DNA from: Austropuccinia psidii
Taxonomy: Eukaryota > Basidiomycota > Pucciniomycetes > Pucciniales > Sphaerophragmiaceae
DNA: 64,000 bases
Assembly: GCA_023105745.1 (NCBI GenBank)
Contig: JALGQZ010000009.1
Coordinates: forward strand, 36,012,409-36,076,408
Reading direction: 5' to 3'
A program made the position numbers and the translations under genes. The first letter of the stretch is position 1. Each line of letters begins with the position of its first letter. Below are positions 36,517 to 48,839 of this stretch, piece by piece. Below the pieces are notes generated by a model that did not search any database, had not been told where the DNA came from, and worked only from the letters and a program-made list of their open reading frames with translations.

Positions 36517-37875
36517 ATTCCAGTTCAGCATAGCCCTCCAGCCAAGAATACTAGATCTCAAAGAAATTCAGCTGTTCTCACTCCTACAGCAAGGGTTCCT
36601 CTTGACCGCACACAATCAGTTCATCAACTGAGTGCAAGTTTGGACAGAGGACCACCAATGGAAGGAGCAGCACCCTCCAGGAGAGGGGGAATGAAATCAA
36701 CAAGATCAAGATCTTTCTCTGGCCTCTCTGGTGGTTATCCTGGCATGTCTGAAGGTGCAAGAGCAAGACTTGGAGAATTTGAAGATGAAGAGGGGGAGGA
36801 GTCTGTGGAAGAGGAAGATTCTGGGGAAAATGAAGTGGCAGATGCCTTGGAAAATGCTCCAGAGGTACCCCAGGGCTCTAATCTAGCCCCTACTAATCAG
36901 CCTCTTGTCTCTCAATCTGACCCAAGTATCCTCAAAATCATGGAGCAAATGGCTACTTTTATGGGACAACTTTCTCAAGAAGCAGCCCCCAGGGACAATT
37001 TTAAAGCCCCTGCATTCAAGACTCCATCAATGAAGGAAGCTGATTCTTTTGATGGTACTCAAGCTCATAAATTGAGAGGATTTATCCAATTCTTTCAATT
37101 GATTTTGCATAATGATCCAGAAAATTTCTTCTCTGACAAGAAGAAAGTTGTGTACTCAACTTCTTTTCTCACTGGTAGAGCTGGCAAATGGATTGACTCC
37201 TACCTCTCCAATATTTTCAATGAAGACCCTTCCTACCTCTTCAATAATTGGCAGTTATTTGAAACTCAATTATTCACTCTGTTTGGTGATCCCAATGAAT
37301 TTAGGAAAGCTGAACAAGAGTTGGACAATTTGAGGATGAAGGAAAGTGGTCATGTATCCTTGTACATTTCTGATTTCAGAAGCTTAATGTCAAGAATTGG
37401 AGATTGGGGAGAAAGAGCTTATATCCATGTCTATAGAAGAGGATTGGCATCAAGACATTTGGACAAGCTGGCTTCCTACCCTGGTAATTTTGATACTCTT
37501 CAAGAACTCATGGACATTACCTTGGAATTAGATACCAGATACCATGAGAGGCAGAAATAGAAGGGTAGTCATCAAGAAAAGAAGCCTCCTGTTACTGGAT
37601 CCAACTGTTCAAGGCCTCCTCAGGACTCATCTTCAAAAAGGCCTCACCATAAGAAGAGCAAGAAGGGCAAGCAATTTCAATTTTCAAAGGATAAGCCCCA
37701 TTCTGCTCTCCTCAATAAGGACAATAAATTAATTGGTTCTGAAAAGGAGAGGAGGATCAAAGAAGGGTTGTGTACTTATTGTGGTGGAAAGCACCCAATT
37801 GAAAAATGCTTCAAGAGACCTCAGAGCAAGCCTGGGTCATCAAGAGGCTTCCCTAGCAAGCAGGGAAAATCCTGA
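36517..37875 (+). pseudogene. gag: gag of element A
   Basis: Gag forms the virus-like particle and packages the RNA. Frame 1 is open from about 36517. The first ATG is at 36658, but coding-like sequence begins upstream, so the original start is probably lost. A basic Arg/Ser-rich N-terminus and an acidic linker lead into the capsid-like helical region (SFDGTQAHKLRGFIQFFQLI...RAGKWIDSYLSN...LFGDPNE) at about 37030-37540. A TAG at 37558-37560 interrupts it. The frame then continues to a CCHC zinc knuckle at 37771-37809 (C-x2-C-x4-H-x4-C, CTYCGGKHPIEKC) and ends with TGA at 37873-37875. Pol begins downstream. Confidence 0.9.
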
Positions 37876-37889
37876 GTGGGAATCATGAT

Positions 37890-40800
37890 GTGCTCAATGG
37901 TTCTCACTTATTTCCTTCAAGAGCACAATTGTGCACTCTGAATACTAGTGTCAAGAAATCTTTAAATTTTTTTATTTTTTCTTCTGTCTATGATATTTTT
38001 TATATTATTCTCATTGATTCTGGTGCTACAAACTCTTTTATTGCAAAGAGTTTTGTTCTCAAGTACTCATTGACCATGTCAGAGCTCCCTGAAAATATTC
38101 CTCTTTTGATTCTGGATTCATATGAATCCCCTGCCTTGTTCATCACCCATTATACCAAGTGGGTAGTTGACTTTCCTTCCTTCCCAAGCTGTGAATGGGA
38201 CTTTTTTATCATAGATTTACCAAAAGGAGAAGACCTGATATTGGGCTATGATTTCCTCTACCATCTTAATATCATTATTGATTGGAAAAATGGATTGATC
38301 ACCTATGATTCTAGTCATAAGGATTCTAGTGGTATTCTTTCTTCTACTAGTAATGAATTTGCCACTGCTTTCAACAGTGTTGCTCTGGTTGGTGAACTTA
38401 AGACACCTTCCTTTCCTTCTTCTGTCCACATCCCTTCCATCATTCCCTCTCAGTCATTACTTCCATTAAGAGATGAAGTATTCAAAGAGATAAAACATGT
38501 TGGAGAAGATGTTTCTATATCTTCATTTCATCTTTTTCAAGGGGATATGGGCCTTCCTCCCTTTTCTTTTCTTGCCTCCCTGGAGGAGAAGTGGGATGAG
38601 GAGGAAGAGCCAGAAGAAATTGAAGCTGTGTTGAGGGTAGTCCCTCTTGCTTATCACCAATATTTGGATGTATTCTCCAAGGTGAAAGCAGAGAAACTTC
38701 CTCCACACCGCGCATGTGATCATCATATTGAGTTAGAGGGTCTTCTACCTCCAGTTGGTGTTATCTACTCATTATCAAATCAAGAGTCAGAAACACTGCA
38801 GGCCTACATTTCAGAGAATTTAGAGAAATGTTTCATAAGGCCAAGCTCCTCTTCAACAGGAGCACCTGTCCTTTTTGTTAAGAAAAAGGATGGAGGTCTT
38901 TGTTTGTGTGTTGACTACCACAAACTCAATGCTTTCACTAGGAAGAACAGGTATCCTGTTCCTCCTATGAACCAGCTTCTTACCATATTCAATGGTTCCA
39001 CTATCTTCTCCAAGATAGATCTGCGTGGTGCATATAGTCTCCTGAGAATCAAAGAGGGTGATGAGCACTTAACTGCATTTACAGCCAAATATGGTAGTTA
39101 TGAGTATTTTGTTATCCCATTTGGCCTTACCAATGCTCCAGCTTCTTTCCAGAATATTGTGAATGACATGCTTGCAGATTTCTTGGATATTTTTGTTGTA
39201 CTTTATTTAGATGATATTATGGTCTTTTCCAGTTCTGAGGAGGAACATGTCAAATGTGTGGCCTCTGTCCTCCAAAGACTGAGGGACAATAATTTGTTTT
39301 CCAAAGACTCCAAGTGTGGAATACTTGGGCTATGTTGTTTCAAGTGATGGCCTCAAGATGGATTCTTCTAAAGTTCAACAAATCCGGAATTGGCCTCAGC
39401 CAAAGAACATCAAGGCTCTTCAGTCCTTTCTTGTCTTTGCCAATTTCTCTCAACGTTTCATTAAAAATTACTCCAAAAAAATACTGCTCTCACTTCACTT
39501 CTCAAAAAAGACTCTCCCTTTATCTTCAATGAGGAAGCTCTTAGTCAGTTTCAAATACTCAAAGAAGCATTCACCACTGCTCCTATCCTTTCTCATTTCA
39601 ATACTTCTCTACCAACTGTTGTAGAGGCTGATTCCTCTGATTATGCATTGGGTGCTGTACTGAGTCAGGTAAATGACTCAGGAAAGCATCCCATTGCATT
39701 TGATAGCCGCAAGGTTCTCCCGGCTGAGCTAAACAATCTAATTCATGACAAGGAGCTCCTTGGCATAGTTTGGGCTCTCAAGTGCTGGAGAGCTTTTCTT
39801 CTTTCTCTTTCCAATCCTTTTGAGGTCTTGACAGACCACTCTTCTATTCAGTATTTCATGTGTTCCAAAGTTCTTACTCATTGTCAGGCCGGTTGGGCTG
39901 AATCGCTTTCTGAGTTCCATTTAACTATTACTTACCGCCCAGGCAGGCTGGCCACTTTAGCAGATGCCTTGTCACGTCAGGACAATGTGTACCCAGAGAG
40001 GGGGGTGGACTTCATCAGAAAGAATCCTCAGGACTTTTATCAAGTAATCAAGCAAGATGGAATTCAAGAGTCAAGATTCTTCTCAATAAAAGTGGAAATA
40101 TTCTCAGATTTAGTTGACAAGATTCAAAAAGAAGTATGGCAAGACAAAGACTATAAAGAAATACACAAGCAACTAGCAAGAGGTGAATCAGTTCCAGATT
40201 ATTTTTTTGAACCTCAAGCAAAGTTATTATTACTCAAAGATGGAGTGGTAATACCAAGCAATGAATAAATCCAACTCAATATTCTTCAAAAGCGTGATTA
40301 CTCACCATTGGCTGGCCATCCTGGCCAGGAGAAGACCCTCAACCCCATCAAGAGGGATTTTAATTGGGCTTCCAGGAATCAATTCATTAAGGACTATGTT
40401 TCCTGTTTCAGCAATGTTCAAGAAACAAGAACATTCATCATAAGAAGCTTGGATTACTCAAGCCTCTTTCAATTCCGTCTTGTCCTTGGAGTTAATAATC
40501 AATGGACTTTATCACTCAATTGCCACTGTCAAAAAACTTTGATTAAATTTTAGTAGTTGTGGACAGATTCTCAAAAATGGAAATATTCATTCGAGCTTAT
40601 GGATCAATCACTGCTCTGGACTTAGCTCAAATCTTTATTAGTCGTGTATTTTCCAAACATGGCCTTCCAGTCAGTATTGTTAGTGATAGAGGTTCTTTAT
40701 TTGTTTCATCATTTTGGACTCAATTGTGTCAGAAGCTATAGATATCAAAAGATCTTGAAACTGCTTTCCATCCTGAAACAGATGGACAGACAGAGAGGGT

Positions 40801-41569
40801 AAATCAGATTCCAGAACATTATCTTTGTATGTATATCAGTTAACATCAAGATGACTGGCACACCTGGCTCCCTCTGGCTGAATTTTCCTATAATAATGCA
40901 GAACATTCACCAACAAAGCAATCACCTTTTTTCACAGTTTATGGAAGAAATCCCAGCTTTGACTCAATTCATATTTCTGAAGACTCACCTGCTGGAAAGG
41001 TATCAACAAACCTCCACTCAGTACAGCAAGTTGTCAAAGAAGAATTAGAGTCAGCAATAAGGAGATTCAAGAAGTATGCAGATAGAAATAGGTCAATTCC
41101 ACCTGATTTCCAACCTGGGGATAAGGTATGGCTAGCTTCCAAGAACATCAAGACTACAAGACCCGCCAAGAAACTCTCAGAAAGATAGCTGGGACCCTTT
41201 GAAGTCATTAAGAAGATTGGAAGCCATGCATACCACCTCAAGTTGCCTCAACAATGGAAGTCAGTTCACCCTGTATTTCATGTTTCCTTATTAGAACCAG
41301 TGAAGCAATCAACTATCCAAAATTGACATCAATTGCCATCACCACCAGTTCTAGTGGAGGAGCAAGAAGAATGGGAATGGGCTCAGGTTCTGGACTCCAA
41401 ACTCTGAAGAGTTAAATTATGGTATCTTGTATAGTGGAAAGGATTTGGTGGAGACCCAGAAAGAACAACTTGGGAACCAGCTTCCAACCTTAGCAAGTCA
41501 CCAGACCTTTTCAAGGACTTGCACTCATTTTATCCAGACATGCCTGGTCCAAATACCTCAAGAGTTTGA
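37890..41569 (+). pseudogene. pol: pol of element A: PR-RT-RH-IN-chromodomain
   Basis: Copies and integrates the element. Domains in order: aspartic protease with IDSGATNSF (DSG at 38017-38025); reverse transcriptase with FVKKKDGG, VDYHKLNAF, AFGL-like FVIPFGLTNAPASFQ and YLDD at 39204-39215; a frameshift near 39310 and another near 39480; RNase H ([36 protein letters not shown]) to about 39970; and integrase with a degraded zinc-binding end near 40310-40440. The DDE core VVDRFSKM...IVSDRGSLF...[14 protein letters not shown] follows in frame 2. A C-terminal chromodomain (WYLV-stop-WKGFGGDPERTTWEPASNL) lies at about 41415-41510. Stops lie at 40266-40268, 40739-40741 and several later sites. 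In the RT, CVDYR has become CVDYH. It ends with TGA at 41567-41569. Clearly inactive. Confidence 0.92.
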
Positions 41570-41738
41570 TTTCTATGGTGCTTGATGGGGAGAAGAAGTT
41601 ATGAAAGTAAGTTCCTCTCCTGGCATGAATCCTTAAGGGGGTATTCTACCCAAATGTCGTTGTAAGCATCACCTTGGCCACTTTGTGAGCATTTGTCAAT
41701 TTATTGGACAGATTTAGGAAGCATGCAACATCAATACC
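41570..41738 (+). repeat. Post-pol segment, duplicated at 43405-43560
   Basis: TGGTGCTTGATGGGGAG, ATGAAAGTAAGTTCC and ACCTTGGCCACTTTGTGAGCAT recur at 43405-43560, so the two segments are direct copies on either side of solo LTR E. A purine-rich CCTTAAGGGGG lies at 41631-41641. No gene. Confidence 0.6.
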
Positions 41739-43257
41739 TGTGACAGGGGCTCTTGGACAGAAAACCAAGAGTGGCCTGGCACTCAGCAATCAGGAAACTC
41801 ACTTGGAAGACTCCAAAAGAATAAAGAAAATAAAATAAAGGAATAAATTTCTATAAGAAGAATGAAAGTACAAAGATGAGATGCAATAAGAGAAATGGGA
41901 AGCCAAATTGCCAAAGAGCCAACCAATTAAGTCCTTAATCACTGTTTCAACCTGCCAAAATGAACAATGGAATTAGTAAGGATATGACCCCCAAATATCC
42001 ATTGAAAGGCAAAGAAAGAAAAGAGAAAAGGTGCTAAATGACTGATGTGGTAATATCAGTATTTAATTAACAAGAATGGTAAGATAAATAAAGATAAAAT
42101 AAAATCAAAATATATTAATTAACTGGGGGAAAACCCCCCAGGGTCAAAGGAGGCTGGTATATGTGAAGCTTTGAGAGCTTGACTCCTTCAGGCTGACAGC
42201 TGGTCCGTATTGAATCCTTGAGACTGTATTGACAGCTTGATGAAGTGTATACCTTGCCAGATTTGGAAATGAACTGGGTTGAATGATCTTCCCATGGTGT
42301 ATGAATGGAAAATACAGGTCTTGATGAATTAATACTGTAATGAATGAATTGGGTTTCCAAGGTGGATTGGTGGGGCATTTACCCTTCACACATTGTTTTG
42401 GAACTGCCTCTTGAATATCCCTTGAGAATGAACAGCTAGTATTCCCTTGGAGGAATACTGTGAGTGAGAATAACTATTGATTGCTTGATGGAGTCATTGG
42501 TATTTGAGATTATGACACTTGCCCTTGAGCCTTGATGACCTGTTGAAAGGTTGAAATAACCATTTGAAATTTCTTCCATTGGATTGATGCTGAAAAAAGA
42601 TGCATAATGGTGTATAACACCATATATGGCACTTTTGGTTGTTTAAGGTTGAAATCGGCCAAAGGTCTTTCAAGGTGATTTCAGGAGGATATGAATGAAA
42701 TTTGGGTTTTGGAAGGCTTCAGAGGTGAAAAAGTATTTTTGAGTGATTTGGGCATTTTTGGGTTTTTGTCTAAATACAGCTAATACAGCTTTAAAACTGT
42801 ATTTGTGTCAAAGTGCACGAAATGCGCAGAAGTGTGCAATATGCGCAAAATGCACAAATCTGGCAGTTAAGCCCCAAAAGGCCTGATATGGCCTTTTGGG
42901 CGTATTTCACATAATACATGAGAAATATGGCCTAAATGGCTTAATACACCCAAATGCGCAAAAGTGCGCAAACTGTATTTAAAGCTTAAAAAGCCAAATA
43001 CAGGCTTTGGGGCTGTACTTTCCCTGTTGTATGGAAAATATTCAAGATGCCCAAAAGCAAAGAGACAGCCTAGAATGGCTTGATGATGGTGAAGGGGCCA
43101 GGTTTTCCCCAGATGATAAAATGACCATTAAGGCCGTAAAACATGACAATGGCCAATTTTGCCAATGATTATGGATATGGCCAAATTGCCATATATTGAA
43201 TATGGCATGGATATGCCATAATGAGGTTCAAGAGGGTGGATTTCCATGGTTGTGACA
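41739..43257 (-). mobile_element. Solo LTR E, inverted, TSD ATACC
   Basis: It begins TGTGACAGGGGCTC and ends GGTTGTGACA on the plus strand. ATACC is duplicated at 41734-41738 and 43258-43262. On the minus strand it shares landmarks with LTR A (CCTCTTCACTTGG-like end, CATATACCAGCC, CCTGGGG). No internal coding region remains, so it is a recombination product (solo LTR). Short open frames at 42115-42389 are incidental. Confidence 0.85.
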
Positions 43258-43796
43258 ATACCCTCCAATTTGGACCTTATCAAGATATTGCCAGATCTCT
43301 CTTTTCTTTTCTTTTCTCTTTTATTAATATCTCAATTTATTCCAATCTTCATGATTCAAGACACTCATTACTTCAAGTAATTTATGGCAATTTGTTTCAT
43401 CTTATGGTGCTTGGTGGGGAGTGAGAGCTATGAAAGTAAGTTCCATCTCGTTGTATGCGTCCCTGACAGTTCTAATTCTTGTAAAACATTACCTTGGCCA
43501 CTCTGTGAGCATCTAATGCTTGGTTTTATCTTTCAGACAATTCTTGGCCAAAATTCAAGCAACTCACCACAAGAAAGACAAACCTCACGAATTTCTCTGT
43601 TTCTTTTCTCTACTCTCTTTTTCTCCCATTTTCCTTCTTTTTCTTTACTTGTATAATTTTGTTTTCTTTTATTTCTTTAAAGCAGCAGCATCCCCTCCCA
43701 AGTCATGTATTGGGAGGTTCCATTTATTTTTTCATTTTTTAGTAGCTATAAGAGTGGGGATAGAACTCAAACCAAACACAAACAAGAACAAAGAAA
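43258..43796. other. Spacer in element A, second post-pol copy
   Basis: Contains the second copy (43405-43560) of the segment at 41570-41738 and a T/C-rich stretch around 43600-43740. No gene recognised. Confidence 0.5.
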
Positions 43797-45007
43797 CTAG
43801 TTATCTCTACCCAGATCATCAAAGGTTCTCTGAAAGTCATTTATCAACTCATCCTCATACCAGGAAAAGTTTGCAGCCATCTCTTCAGAAGTAGTACCTG
43901 GAATAGTTCTATCATTTGCATAAATAATCACCTCCCTAGTATTTCTATCAGCTCTCCTGAACAACCTGGCCACAGCGTCCTGGTTTTCACTCACTGCGCT
44001 TGGATCTTCTCTGGTAACTCAGGTAGGCCAACAATCTCTTCTTTGAAATACTTGAGCGGCAGGAAACGGTAAAGGAGAAAATCCATCTCTTCTTCTTCTG
44101 GAGCTGGCCATAGGTTTGAGATGTTGAGAGGTGGTTGTGGGTGATTGTCTTACTGCTTGATTCAAGGCAGGCCTGGAATGGGAAGGACTCAGTGAAGCAG
44201 GAGGAAGGGAAGTAGGAATGGCAGCAAGAGTAGGTTGTAAAGTTCAGAGTTCAGGGAGTACTGGGAATCATGTGACTATGGAATCTGTTGACAAGAGGCT
44301 GAGAAGAGGAAGTGCTGGATTGATGGCCAACCAAATGAGGAACAACTTCAACTTCTTCACCATCCAGCTCATCACTACCTTCAGCATCTAGATCAGGTGG
44401 GGAATCAGCAATTCTTCTTATTTGCTTCACTACACTGTCAGTGTTGATTCTGGAGATTGGGACTTCTGAGCTGGAGTATATTGGCCTACCACCAACTGGA
44501 ATGGGTACTCCAACATTAGTCCACCTTGCCACATCCCTCTGCCTAGAACTAGTCACTAAATCGAGAATATCAGTACCAAATTCAATCAGAATACTCAAAT
44601 TACTCCCAATTAAAAAGCCCTGATTTCCCATCAGGAGTAGGTGCCTCAGAAACTGTAAACTCTTTTCCAAAAGGCCCATCCTTTCTACTCCATAAATACC
44701 TCCTGAAATTTGAAGCTTGCATACTGGTAGGACAACATGGCTTCTTTCCAATGAAACAATAGTGACACTTTGACGATTGGGGATTGTAGTGTTGAAAACA
44801 ATCCTTACCCTTTGCAAAACATTCAGTACAAGCAGGATCAAGAATTTTAACTTTCTTGTAACCGTCATAAGTTTGGGAGGGATCAAAAGGTCCCAAAGAA
44901 GCCATGGAGGGTGAAGCCGATTGACTGAGGACACCAGAACCACAAAGAACAGAAGGTGGCATGGCAGAAGGAGAAGCTTCAGTGAGTTCAATCAGTTTGG
45001 AACTCAT
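43797..45007 (-). pseudogene. Antisense Zn2Cys6-type gene inside element A
   Basis: Lies opposite to gag-pol, between pol and the 3' LTR. From the ATG at 45007, Cys at residues 60, 63, 70, 81, 84 and 91 give C-x2-C-x6-C-x10-C-x2-C-x6-C with Lys/Arg in the loops, close to the GAL4-type binuclear zinc cluster that binds DNA. After residue 130 a frameshift in a T-run near 44610 moves the reading frame (SSRQRDVARWTNVG...GRPIYSSSEVP...DAEGSDELDGEEVE). A second shift near 44230 leads to an Arg-rich, Pro/Ser-rich tail, with one TGA near 44010. The C-terminus (DAVARLFRRADRNTREV...WYEDELINDFQRTFDDL) ends at 43797. I recall near relatives repeated in rust genomes. A link to transcriptional control of the element is inference. 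Confidence 0.72.
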
Positions 45008-45944
45008 GCCTAAGAAATACGCAAGCAGAAGATTCAATACGTCAGAATCAGTCCACTTCAAGTAAATAAACCATGACCTCAAGAAAATGGGGCCAAAACT
45101 CAATGATGGACCCCTCAAAGCCTCCAGGGTGAAGATTCAAGACCCCTTTGGGGCTGAATTCATCACCCAGGACCTCCCCTGCAGCTGTGGGGAGGTTGGG
45201 ATCTCGATGGTCCAGGCCAGGGGCCAATTTATGGTCCCATGGCACCCCTGGGTCCCCAGGAAAATTGGGCCCAGGGGGTTCATTTTGGTCGTGGGGGCCT
45301 CCAATAGCCCCCACGGACCACAGACCATAGGACACCAGCACTGTAAAATGGCCAAAAATGGCCATATATAAAATTTTCACCATTTTCACCCCAAGACCCA
45401 AAAAAGGCCTAAATGGCCATAAAATCAATTTTATGAAAGCATCACCCTAGCAAGGGCCAACACCCAAAATATCTATGGTAAGGCCAAGGGAAGTATTTCC
45501 AAGGTAAATGGGGACAAGACCCTTGAAGATTCTTTTCCAAGACACTTTCAGTCAAGCCAAGGAAGGGCCCAACATCAGGTTGGCCCTTGTCATTTGAATA
45601 TACATTCATATACTCATTTTACATCATTCTTTGAGCAGAAGAGCTCAGTGGCCATCATTTTGGGATACAATCCAAGGCCATGCCCCAAAAAAGAAGGACT
45701 TATTGAATCAAAAGAATAAAAGAAGGCATATTTCAAAGTGAAAGAACTTACTCAAGCTAAAGAAAGGGGAATTCAAGTCAACTTCTCAGGGAAGATAAGA
45801 AAGGGGATTTTCAGGATAATGGTCAAGAGGGAAAGACAATTAAAAAGAAATTTTTTGAAAAAAATGTGGGGATATTGAGATGCCACTCAACAGTGGCAGG
45901 GTATTATGGTGTTCAGGAGCCCACCAGTTTCAAGAGGGGAATAC
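45008..45944. other. Upstream region of the antisense gene and 3' end of A
   Basis: 45090-45430 is markedly GC-richer than anything nearby, with C/G runs, and is open on the minus strand, so it may be the promoter, leader or a first exon of the antisense gene. 45440-45930 is ordinary AT-rich sequence, and the polypurine-like AAGAGGGGAATAC adjoins the 3' LTR at 45932-45944. Confidence 0.5.
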
Positions 45945-46693
45945 TGTAACAAACACTAATCAAGGGTAAGAGTATTCATACTTACACCCACTCAAACACC
46001 TCAAACCAGCAAATCCACTGTGTGTTAAAGCATTCAGTATCAGAAATCTTCCTTTCTGAAACATGCATACAGTCTGGATCTTCAATACAGCCCAGGTTGG
46101 AATTACCCAATAAAGTTTGGATGCACCATTTCCAAACTATATGATCACTCAATACCACCACCCCTCTTGTACAGGCCCTGTACAGCTGTACAGGACCTGC
46201 ATTGGCCATACTCAATTCAATAATAATTTGTTCTCACGAGAATTTGCTTTCTGGATCAGGGCTGGTGATTCTCACATATACCAACCCCTGTTTCTCCCCC
46301 CGGGGACTTTTTCCCAGTTAATTAATTTAGTTTATTTATGATTTCAAAATTATTCTTATCCTTATTTTGGGTGTTATAATTATTCAATTTTAAGTTAGTC
46401 TTTTCCTTTTCTTTCTTTTCCTGTACAGTATGAGCTGGGTGGTGATATCCTTCTTAACCCTTCTCTTTTCATTCTGACAGGTTGGAAAGGGGACTTGGAC
46501 TTGTTTGTGGTTGGCTCTTCTATTTCTTACTCTTATTCTTTTGTTGCTGCTTTTATTATATTTCTTTTATTACTAATTCATCATCTTACACTCTTAAGTG
46601 TATTCAGCTCTTGGCATACCCTTGAGCCCTCCATAAGTGAGTCCCTGTTTACTGAGTGCCAGGCCCTCTTCACTTCGAAGAGCCCCTGTGACA
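45945..46693 (+). repeat. 3' LTR of element A (749 bp)
   Basis: Direct repeat of 35077-35840 with roughly 8-10% differences by eye. The 18-bp palindrome is intact at 46177-46194. It ends TGTGACA and is followed by the TCAAG duplication. Confidence 0.92.
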
Positions 46694-46816
46694 TCAAGAT
46701 TTATAATAATAAATTTTAACTTTTTGATTTAAAGCTTGAGCCTAATAATTGAGAAAATACAAATTCAAGTTGGAGACAGTGTACCAGGTAATATACTACA
46801 TGCTTGCGGGATCACA

Positions 46817-48287
46817 TTTTATAACACTAAGAAAGTAATAAAAACAATGATAAATGTAATTTATAACTAATAATTAAAAGTGTATTTATCTATGACCTTA
46901 ATAATAGCATCTTGAGTTCTGGAATTACTTAAATAAAGTTTTTTTCTCGTTGCATAATTTGAATCATAGAAAGTTTTACAATTTTGTAATTTTTCTTTAT
47001 TTAAAAATCAAAAAATCATTTTTGCGTTTTTTATTTCTTCAATATAAATTTTCAATTCATTTTAGTCTTCATTTGAAAAAAATAGCCTCTCATTGTTTAT
47101 TGCACTATCTATTTTTGTTGTAATTTTTTAAAGCTTTCAATATTGTTTTCTTCAGTTTTGTAGATTTTCCGATTGTCCTCTTTGCTATAAGTTCTTGAAT
47201 TTCATTTTTTATTTTACTTTCATCAACCATTTCTTTCTTTTTGCTAATAATCTTTTTACTGTTAGTGGTATCTGCAGTAAATTTTGCTTGTGTACTTTGA
47301 TTAATTGAAATACTTATTATACTACTACTAATAGCTTTACTCTTATTGCTGCCTATAGTGAACTTCCACTTTGGGTCTTCATTAACTCCATCATTCATCT
47401 TGAAAGATTGTTTTATAGTATCAACTTGAGTTTTCTTACTACTATCAATTTTGGGTCCTTCATCAGTGAGCACTTTGCTAGTAGCATTGTTTTCAGCAAT
47501 AAATTAAGGTTTTTGAGTCCTTGTGCAGCTATCAGATTTATTAATATTATGAATAAGGCTGAACCAATTTGATGTAGGAATAGAAGCTGTATAATCAAAG
47601 CTGTTGATTTCTGTATTATTACTAATAGTTTCTCCTGAAACTTTTTTTTAATCATATTTTCATTCAAAGAAGAACAAGTAGTTTGATTTCTTTGATTCAT
47701 TGGATTTTTTTGATGAAAAGTGCTATCAGTACTTTTGTTAATCAGAATCATAGAAAACATTAAATTGGAAGCTTCAATGTTATTCAATTCTTTTTTCAGT
47801 GTGCTTCCTGAGGAAAACGACGTCAAATTTCTATTATCTAAATGCTTGCAATTAAACCAAGCTTCAGATCAATTAGTAAGTTTTCTGCGCTGACAAAAAG
47901 GTGTATAATGGTTGAATCTACAGCTATTATTCATTATCCTGGATACGCTTTGAGTGATTGTACTCATGTCTTTCATGAGCAAAGACAAGTTATTAAATAT
48001 TAATGCTACAGATTGATCACAAGTAGTATGATTTTAATTTTTTTGTGTTAGATGAATTAACAGATGAGTCTAGCTATATGAAATAGTATAAACAAAGGAG
48101 ATTTGGGATCAAATGGTCAAATTGTGTTAGATTGTTGCAAGCAGAAAAATCCCCATAGTATTTGATTTTTTCAAATGACGGAGTAAGAATAAATATGAAT
48201 TTAATTAGGTAGTATCCAATTTCTAATTAATTTATCAGAATAAATTTTCTCACCAATTATTTCTAATAATAATTTTAATATATTGAA
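46817..48287 (-). other. Interior of element D, two minus-strand open frames
   Basis: 47105-47473 and 47413-47826 (minus) are open and Lys/Asn/Ser-rich, overlapping in different frames. Together they could be one frameshifted coding region. No domain is recognisable, and no reverse transcriptase is present. Remaining sequence is AT-rich. Confidence 0.4.
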
Positions 48288-48834
48288 TGTGAGATGGGGT
48301 CTCTTTTATGACTTCCAGTTTACATAAAAGGACTTAATAAGTTAGTTTCAAGTGGAATACTGTTGAGAAGAGATAACAGAGACATCACTATGGTTAAGCA
48401 ATAGAATTATTAGTGGAATGAGCTTCGCTAACAATATTAAAGATATTCTAAAATTTTAAGTAATAGAAATTACTAACTAAAGGTTTAGAGATCTTATCTT
48501 TTTAAAATTAATTAATTATTTAATTTAAACTGCAAAAAATATATAAAAAATTGATCTCTGAGGTACTGTTCAAAGGTAAAAATGGTCCTCTTAAATATTT
48601 TAAATACAAAAATAGAAATGAGGTAATATTAAGATTTTATGGAATAATGAAAGGAAAATGATAATGATTTATTTTCAAAATTAAATCATATCATGAGATT
48701 TAATGACATCACCAAGATTTAGAATAATAAATTTTCACTTTTGAAGTTAAAGTTTGAACCTAATAATTGAAGAAATACAAATTCAAGTTGGAGACAGTGT
48801 AGCAGGTAAGGCAGTACATGCTTTCAGGATTACA
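48288..48834. repeat. 3' LTR of element D (547 bp), empty site for A
   Basis: Starts TGTGAGATGGGG and ends GGATTACA. It aligns with 34649-35076 joined to 46699-46816. At 48712-48716 it has the unduplicated CCAAG, where element A inserted in the partner LTR. Confidence 0.85.
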
Positions 48835-48839
48835 TCTTC

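Larger units (their letters stand above)
35077..46693 (+). mobile_element. Ty3/Gypsy chromovirus A, 11.6 kb, TSD TCAAG
   Basis: LTRs at 35077-35840 and 45945-46693 begin TGTAACAA and end CCTGTGACA. TCAAG is duplicated at 35072-35076 and 46694-46698. The uninterrupted counterpart of the target exists in the D 3' LTR (CCAAG at 48712-48716), which confirms the insertion. A purine-rich tract AAGAGGGGAATAC precedes the 3' LTR. The interior holds gag, pol, a nested solo LTR E, and an antisense gene. Confidence 0.92.
34649..48834. mobile_element. LTR element D (host of element A), TSD TCTTC
   Basis: Two direct repeats, TGTAAGCTGGGG...GGATCACA and TGTGAGATGGGG...GGATTACA, enclose a 1.47-kb interior. 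TCTTC is duplicated at 34644-34648 and 48835-48839. The 5' copy (34649-35076 plus 46699-46816, about 546 bp) is interrupted by element A. The 3' copy is 48288-48834 (547 bp). There is no polymerase, so it is a non-autonomous LTR element. Orientation is uncertain because no primer-binding site or polypurine tract is obvious. Confidence 0.82.

Noticed and set aside
42115..42389. Minus-strand open frames
   Set aside because: They lie wholly inside solo LTR E and lack any domain.
45137..45371. Open frames on both strands in the GC-rich block
   Set aside because: High G+C lowers stop frequency in all frames; only the minus-strand reading adjoining the antisense gene deserves mention.
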